NCBI RefSeq assembly: GCF_024198215.1 | Contig: NZ_JAKCFA010000015.1 | Location: forward strand, 186,001-250,000 | Direction of reading: 5' to 3' | DNA length: 64,000 nt | From: Myxococcus qinghaiensis | GTDB lineage: Bacteria > Myxococcota > Myxococcia > Myxococcales > Myxococcaceae | Shown: positions 58,813-64,000 of the stretch, piece after piece | Layout of the letters: each line of letters starts with the position of its first letter | Numbering within the stretch: position 1 is the stretch's first letter | Translations under genes and position numbers: made by a program | Notes under the pieces: model-generated | Databases searched by the model: none | Told to the model about the DNA's origin: nothing | What the model saw: only the letters and a program-made list of their open reading frames with translations

Positions 58813-61800
58813 CGCGCTCCAGAAGCGGCTGGCCGGCTTGTCCCCGGAGAAGCGCGAGCTCGTGTTGAAGAAGCTGCGCGAGCAACAGAAGACCGCGGCG
58901 CCTGCGCCAACACAGGGCCCGCCCCCCATCCTCCGCGCCCCACGCACCGAGCCGCTGCCGCTCTCCTACCCCCAGCGCCGGCTCTGGTTCCTGGACCAGT
59001 TCGAGCCAGGGACGCCGGCCTACAACATCCCCGAGTTCGTGAGGCTGCGCGGCCCGCTCCAGGTGGAGGCACTGACGCGAGGTCTCGCCGAGGTCGTCCA
59101 CAGGCACGAGGTACTGCGCACCACCTTCGCGGCCGTGGCCGGTGAACCCACGCAGCACGTCGTCCCGCGACTGGCACTCGAAGTCCCCGTGGTGGACCTG
59201 ACGTCCCTGCCTACCGACGAGCGTGAAGCGCGCTGCCGGGAATTGGCGCTGCGCGAGGCGGGCCGATCCTTCGACCTGGCGAAGGGGCCGCTGCTGGCGA
59301 CCACGCTGGTGCGGCTGGGCCCTGAGGACCACGTCCTGTTGCTGGTGATGCACCACATCATCTCCGACGGCTGGTCCACCGGCGTGCTCGTGCGTGAGCT
59401 GGCGGCCCTGTACGACGCCTTCTCGCGCGGACAGCCCTCTCCGTTGACGGAGCTGCCCATCCAGTACGCCGACTTCGCGGTGTGGCAGCGGCGCTGGCTC
59501 CAGGGGGACGTGCTGGACGCCCAGCTCGGCTACTGGCGCCGACAGCTCACGGACGGCGACGCTCCGCTGAAGCTGCCCACGGACAGGGCGCGTCCCCGGG
59601 TGCGCACGTTCGCGGGAGGAAAGCGGACCTTCGTCGTGAGCGCGGAGGTGACGCGGCGACTGCGCTCGCTCGCGGGCCAGGAGAAGGCCTCGCTGTACAT
59701 GGTGCTGCTGGCCGCGTTCCAGGCCCAGCTCCACCGCTACACGCGCGAGCCCCGGCTCAGCGTCGGCACATACATCGCCAACCGCAATCGCGCCGCCATC
59801 GAGCCGCTCATCGGCTTCTTCCTCAACACCCTCGTCATGCGCACGGACATGTCCGGCAACCCGCGCTTCCGCGAGCTGCTGCGGCGCGTGGTGGACGTGA
59901 CGCTGGGCGCGTACGCACACCAGGACGTCCCGTTCGAGAAGCTGCTGGAGGAGCTGGCCCCCACGCGCGACACCAGCTTCCCGCCCTTCTTCCAGGCCAT
60001 GCTGGTGCTGCAGAACACCCCCGAGGCCGAGGCCACGGTGGGGCCACTGCGGCTGGAGTCCTACTCCGTCCCGGGAGAGTCCTTCGCCCAGTTCGACCTC
60101 ACGCTCTGGCTCGCCGAGGAGGCGGACGGACTGCAAGGCACGTGGGAGTACAACCGGGACCTCTTCGACGCCACCACCGCCGACCGCATGGTGGCGCACT
60201 TCCAGACGCTCCTGGCCAGCATCGCCGCCAGGCCCGACGAGCCCCTCGCCACACTGCCACTGCTCCCGCCGGAAGAGCGACAGCAGGTGCTGCACGGCTG
60301 GAACGAGGCCCGCCTGGATGTCCCGGCCGGCGCCTGTCTGCATCACCTCATCGCGGCCCATGCCACCAGGACGCCGGACGCCCTCGCCGTCGTCGACCCG
60401 GAGCGCCGTCTCACGTATGCCCAGCTCGACCAGCGCGCCAACCAGCTCGCGCACCACCTGCGCGCCCTGGGCGTGGGCCCCGAGCAGCGCGTGGGCATCT
60501 TCCTGGAGCGCTCCGTCGACCTGGTGGTGGCGGTCCTCGCGGTGCTCAAGGCCGGGGGCACCTACGTCCCGCTGGACCCCTCCTATCCGCCGGACCGCAC
60601 CGCGCTGATGCTCTCGGACAGCCAGCCCGCGCTGCTCATCACCCGGAGGACGCTGCGCGCCAACCTGCCCGCGTCTCGCCCCACGGTGGTGAGCCTGGAC
60701 GAGGACGCCGTCGCCATCGAGGGCCGTTCGGACACGGCCCCCACGGGAGGCTCGGGACCCGAGCACCTCGCGTACGTGGTCTACACGTCGGGCTCCACGG
60801 GGCGCCCCAAGGGAGTGATGGTGGACCACCGCGCTCTCGCGAATGCCTACTTCGCGTGGGAGCACGACTATCGGCTGCCCACGCTGCGCGCCCACCTGCA
60901 GATGGCGAGCTTCTCCTTCGACGTCTTCAGCGGGGACCTCGCGCGGGCGCTCGGCTCGGGCGCGGCGCTGGTGCTCTGCCCGCGTGAGTGGTTGCTGGAG
61001 CCCGAGCGGCTGCACGCGCTGATGGTGCGTGAGCAGGTGGACTGCGGTGAGTTCGTGCCCGCGGTGGTCCGCCTGCTGATGGCCCACCTCCAGGAGCGAG
61101 GAGAGCGCCTGGACTTCATGCGGCTGCTCATCGTCGGCTCGGATACGTGGGACATGCGCGAGTACACCCAGCTCCGGAGCCTGTGCGGCCCGGACACGCG
61201 ACTGGTGAGCTCGTACGGTCTCAGCGAAGCGACCATCGACAGCACCTTCTTCGAGTCCGTCACGCCCAGCCCCAGCGAGCAGACCGTCCCGATTGGCCGC
61301 CCCTTCCCCAACGCGGAGATGTACCTGTTGGACGCGGCGCTGCAGCCCGTGCCCATCGGAGTCCCGGGGGAGCTGTTCGTCGGCGGCGTGGGGCTGGCAC
61401 GAGGCTATTGGACGCAGCCGGGCCTCACGGCCGAGCGCTTCATCCCGCATCCCTTCAGCGCGGAGCCCGGGGCCCGCGTGTACCGGACGGGAGACCTGGC
61501 GCGCCACGCGGCGGACGGCACGCTGGAGTTCATCGGGCGCAACGACACACAGGTGAAGCTGCGCGGCCACCGCATCGAGCTGGATGAAATCAGGGCGAGG
61601 CTGTTGGAGCACGCGAGCGTGCGCGCCGTGGAGCTGCTCGTCCGAGGCGACGGGGCGGCGCGGCAGCTCGTCGCGTACCTCACGCTGACGTCACCCGACG
61701 CGGTGGGCGAGGAGGCGCTCCGTCAGCACCTGCGCCAGCACCTGCCCCTGTACATGGTGCCCTCGGCCTTCGTCCTCCTGGACGCCTTCCCCCTCACACC

Positions 61801-62970
61801 CAACGGCAAGGTGGACCGGCAGGCGCTCCCAGTGCCCGGGGACTCCCGGCGCGAGGAGGCGGAAGGCTTCATCGCGCCACGCGGAGACACCGAGCCGAAG
61901 CTCGCGGCGCTCTTCGAGGAGCTGCTGGGGACAGGCCCCATCGGTGCGAGCGACAGCTTCTTCGACCTGGGCGGTCACTCCCTGCTCGCCGTCCGGCTCG
62001 TGGCTCGGATACGCGAGCGCTTCGGCAAGGCGCCGTCCCTGGCGGTCCTCTTCCAGGGCCCCACGCTGGAACAGCTCGCGCGAGCGATTGAGCAGGACGG
62101 CGACAGCCCCTGGTCTCCGCTGGTGACACTCCAGGCCGGGGGCGAGGGAGCGCCGCTGTTCTGCGTGCCAGGCGCGGGCGGCAACGTCCTCTACTTCCGG
62201 GAGCTGACGCGGCGGCTGGGCAAGGCGCGGCCCCTCTACGGACTCCAGGCCCGGGGACTGGACGGCGCGGAGCCTCCGCACGCCTCCGTCGAGGAGATGG
62301 CGGAGTGCAACGTCCAGGCGCTCCAGCGGGTGCGGCCGCACGGCCCCTATCACCTGCTGGGCCACTCCTTCGGAAGCTGGGTGGCCTTCGAGATGGCGCG
62401 GCGGCTCCAGGCGCAGGGCGAGGAGGTCGCCTTCCTGGGCCTCCTCAACACCCCTGTGCCCAGGCACCAGGAGCCCACCACCAACGCGCCCGCGCTCGAC
62501 GACGCGGACTGGATGGCCTCCGTCGCCAGCGTCGCGGGCCGGCTGTATGGCGTTGACCTGGGAGTCTCCGCCGAAGCACTCAGGCCCCTCTCCCCAGAGG
62601 AGCGATTGGCCCACGTCACCAGGCGGCTCGTCCAAGGGGGCCTCTTGCCCCCCGACGCGGACAGCCAGCAGGTGCGCGGACTCATCCAGGTCTACAAGCG
62701 CGCCTACGAAATCACATACATCCCTCCGGCGGATGCGCGCCCCGCCCCCATCACCCTCTTCCGAGCCAGGGAGCGGCACGAGGATGACGGTGTCCTGCCG
62801 GGCGACTTCAAGGAGGACGCCACCTGGGGCTGGAGGCATCACGCGACACGCCCCGTCCTCGTCGAGGACATCCCGGGCGACCACATGACGATGCTGGCCG
62901 CGCCCCATGTCGATGAGCTCGCGGAGCGCGTGCGCTGGCACCTGGAGCACCCGTCCACGGAGCGTGGCCC

Positions 62971-62974
<4 letters not shown>
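58805..62974 (+). CDS. Terminal NRPS module C-A-PCP-TE, predicted ornithine
   Basis: 1,389 residues from an ATG that overlaps the preceding stop (ATGAGTGA). The N-terminal helix 'LAGLSPEKRELVLKKLREQQ' (1-30) is an acceptor docking element for the acidic tail of the previous protein. C 51-496 is L-C-L type ('SYPQRRLWFLDQFEP'; HHIISDG from 183). A 506-1012 has pocket DVGEIGSID, identical to the preceding module's ornithine code; the two A domains are closely alike (shared 'CPREWLLEP' and 'YGxSEATIDST') and look like a recent duplication. PCP 1026-1096 (S1059). A type I thioesterase, 1109-1382, has GHSFGS (S1188) and a C-terminal GDH (H1360) and should release the peptide by hydrolysis or macrocyclisation. 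Its stop overlaps the exporter start (ATGA). Confidence 0.9.

Positions 62975-64000
<1,026 letters not shown>

Overview
This is a GC-rich chromosomal segment with strong third-position GC bias: long open frames appear on both strands of every real gene. The gene content points to a myxobacterium (Myxococcus/Corallococcus type). It has giant secreted Ig-repeat proteins, an Rhs lipoprotein of about 5,000 residues, a clutch of PpiC-type lipoproteins, and a large hybrid PKS/NRPS locus. I see no rRNA, tRNA, CRISPR array, insertion sequence or phage gene.

Left part, all minus strand (1-29985). Reading in the direction of transcription, two PpiC/parvulin-like lipoprotein foldases (29985-29098, 29077-28127) are followed after 5 bp by a 5,078-residue lipoprotein (28121-12885). 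That protein carries about a dozen tandem Ig-like repeats, a carboxypeptidase-regulatory-like domain, an EF-hand-like loop, a full Rhs/YD-repeat shell, and a variable C-terminal toxin-like tip after the PxxxxDPxG boundary. A small unrecognised gene directly downstream (12839-12348) sits where a cognate immunity gene would be. After a 269-bp gap comes a second giant secreted protein (12078 to beyond base 1, at least 4,026 residues) made of Big_2, Ig-like, LVIVD-propeller and IPT/TIG modules. A third PpiC lipoprotein is encoded divergently (30185-31180), followed by a SUKH/SMI1-like orphan immunity gene (31249-31713) lying between two near-identical 19-bp direct repeats. I read this half as a polymorphic-toxin/cell-surface locus with dedicated foldases.

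Right part (31757-64000): a natural-product cluster. An arginine deiminase/amidinotransferase-family gene (minus, 32704-31757) diverges from a plus-strand operon of four megasynthases and an MFS exporter. Domain order is ACP-KS-AT-ACP-AMT-C-A-PCP (protein 1); TubC-type docking-C-A-PCP (2); C-A-PCP / C-A-PCP / C-A-PCP-E / C-A-PCP (3); C-A-PCP-TE (4). The PKS module has no ketoreductase and is followed by a PLP aminotransferase, so it should convert a beta-ketoacyl-ACP to a beta-aminoacyl starter, as in MycA/ItuA and McyE. Adenylation pocket residues read by eye give X (DAENIGAIT), Gly (DILQCGMVW), Thr (DFWNIGMVH, exact), Asn-like (DATKVGEVG), an aromatic residue (DACTIAAVC) epimerised to D, then Orn and Orn (both DVGEIGSID, exact). 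The predicted product is a beta-aminoacyl-X-Gly-Thr-Asn-(D-aromatic)-Orn-Orn lipoheptapeptide released by a terminal thioesterase. The divergent arginine-modifying enzyme may supply ornithine or modify a residue. No acyl-AMP ligase for the N-terminal ACP lies in the window. The operon continues beyond base 64000.
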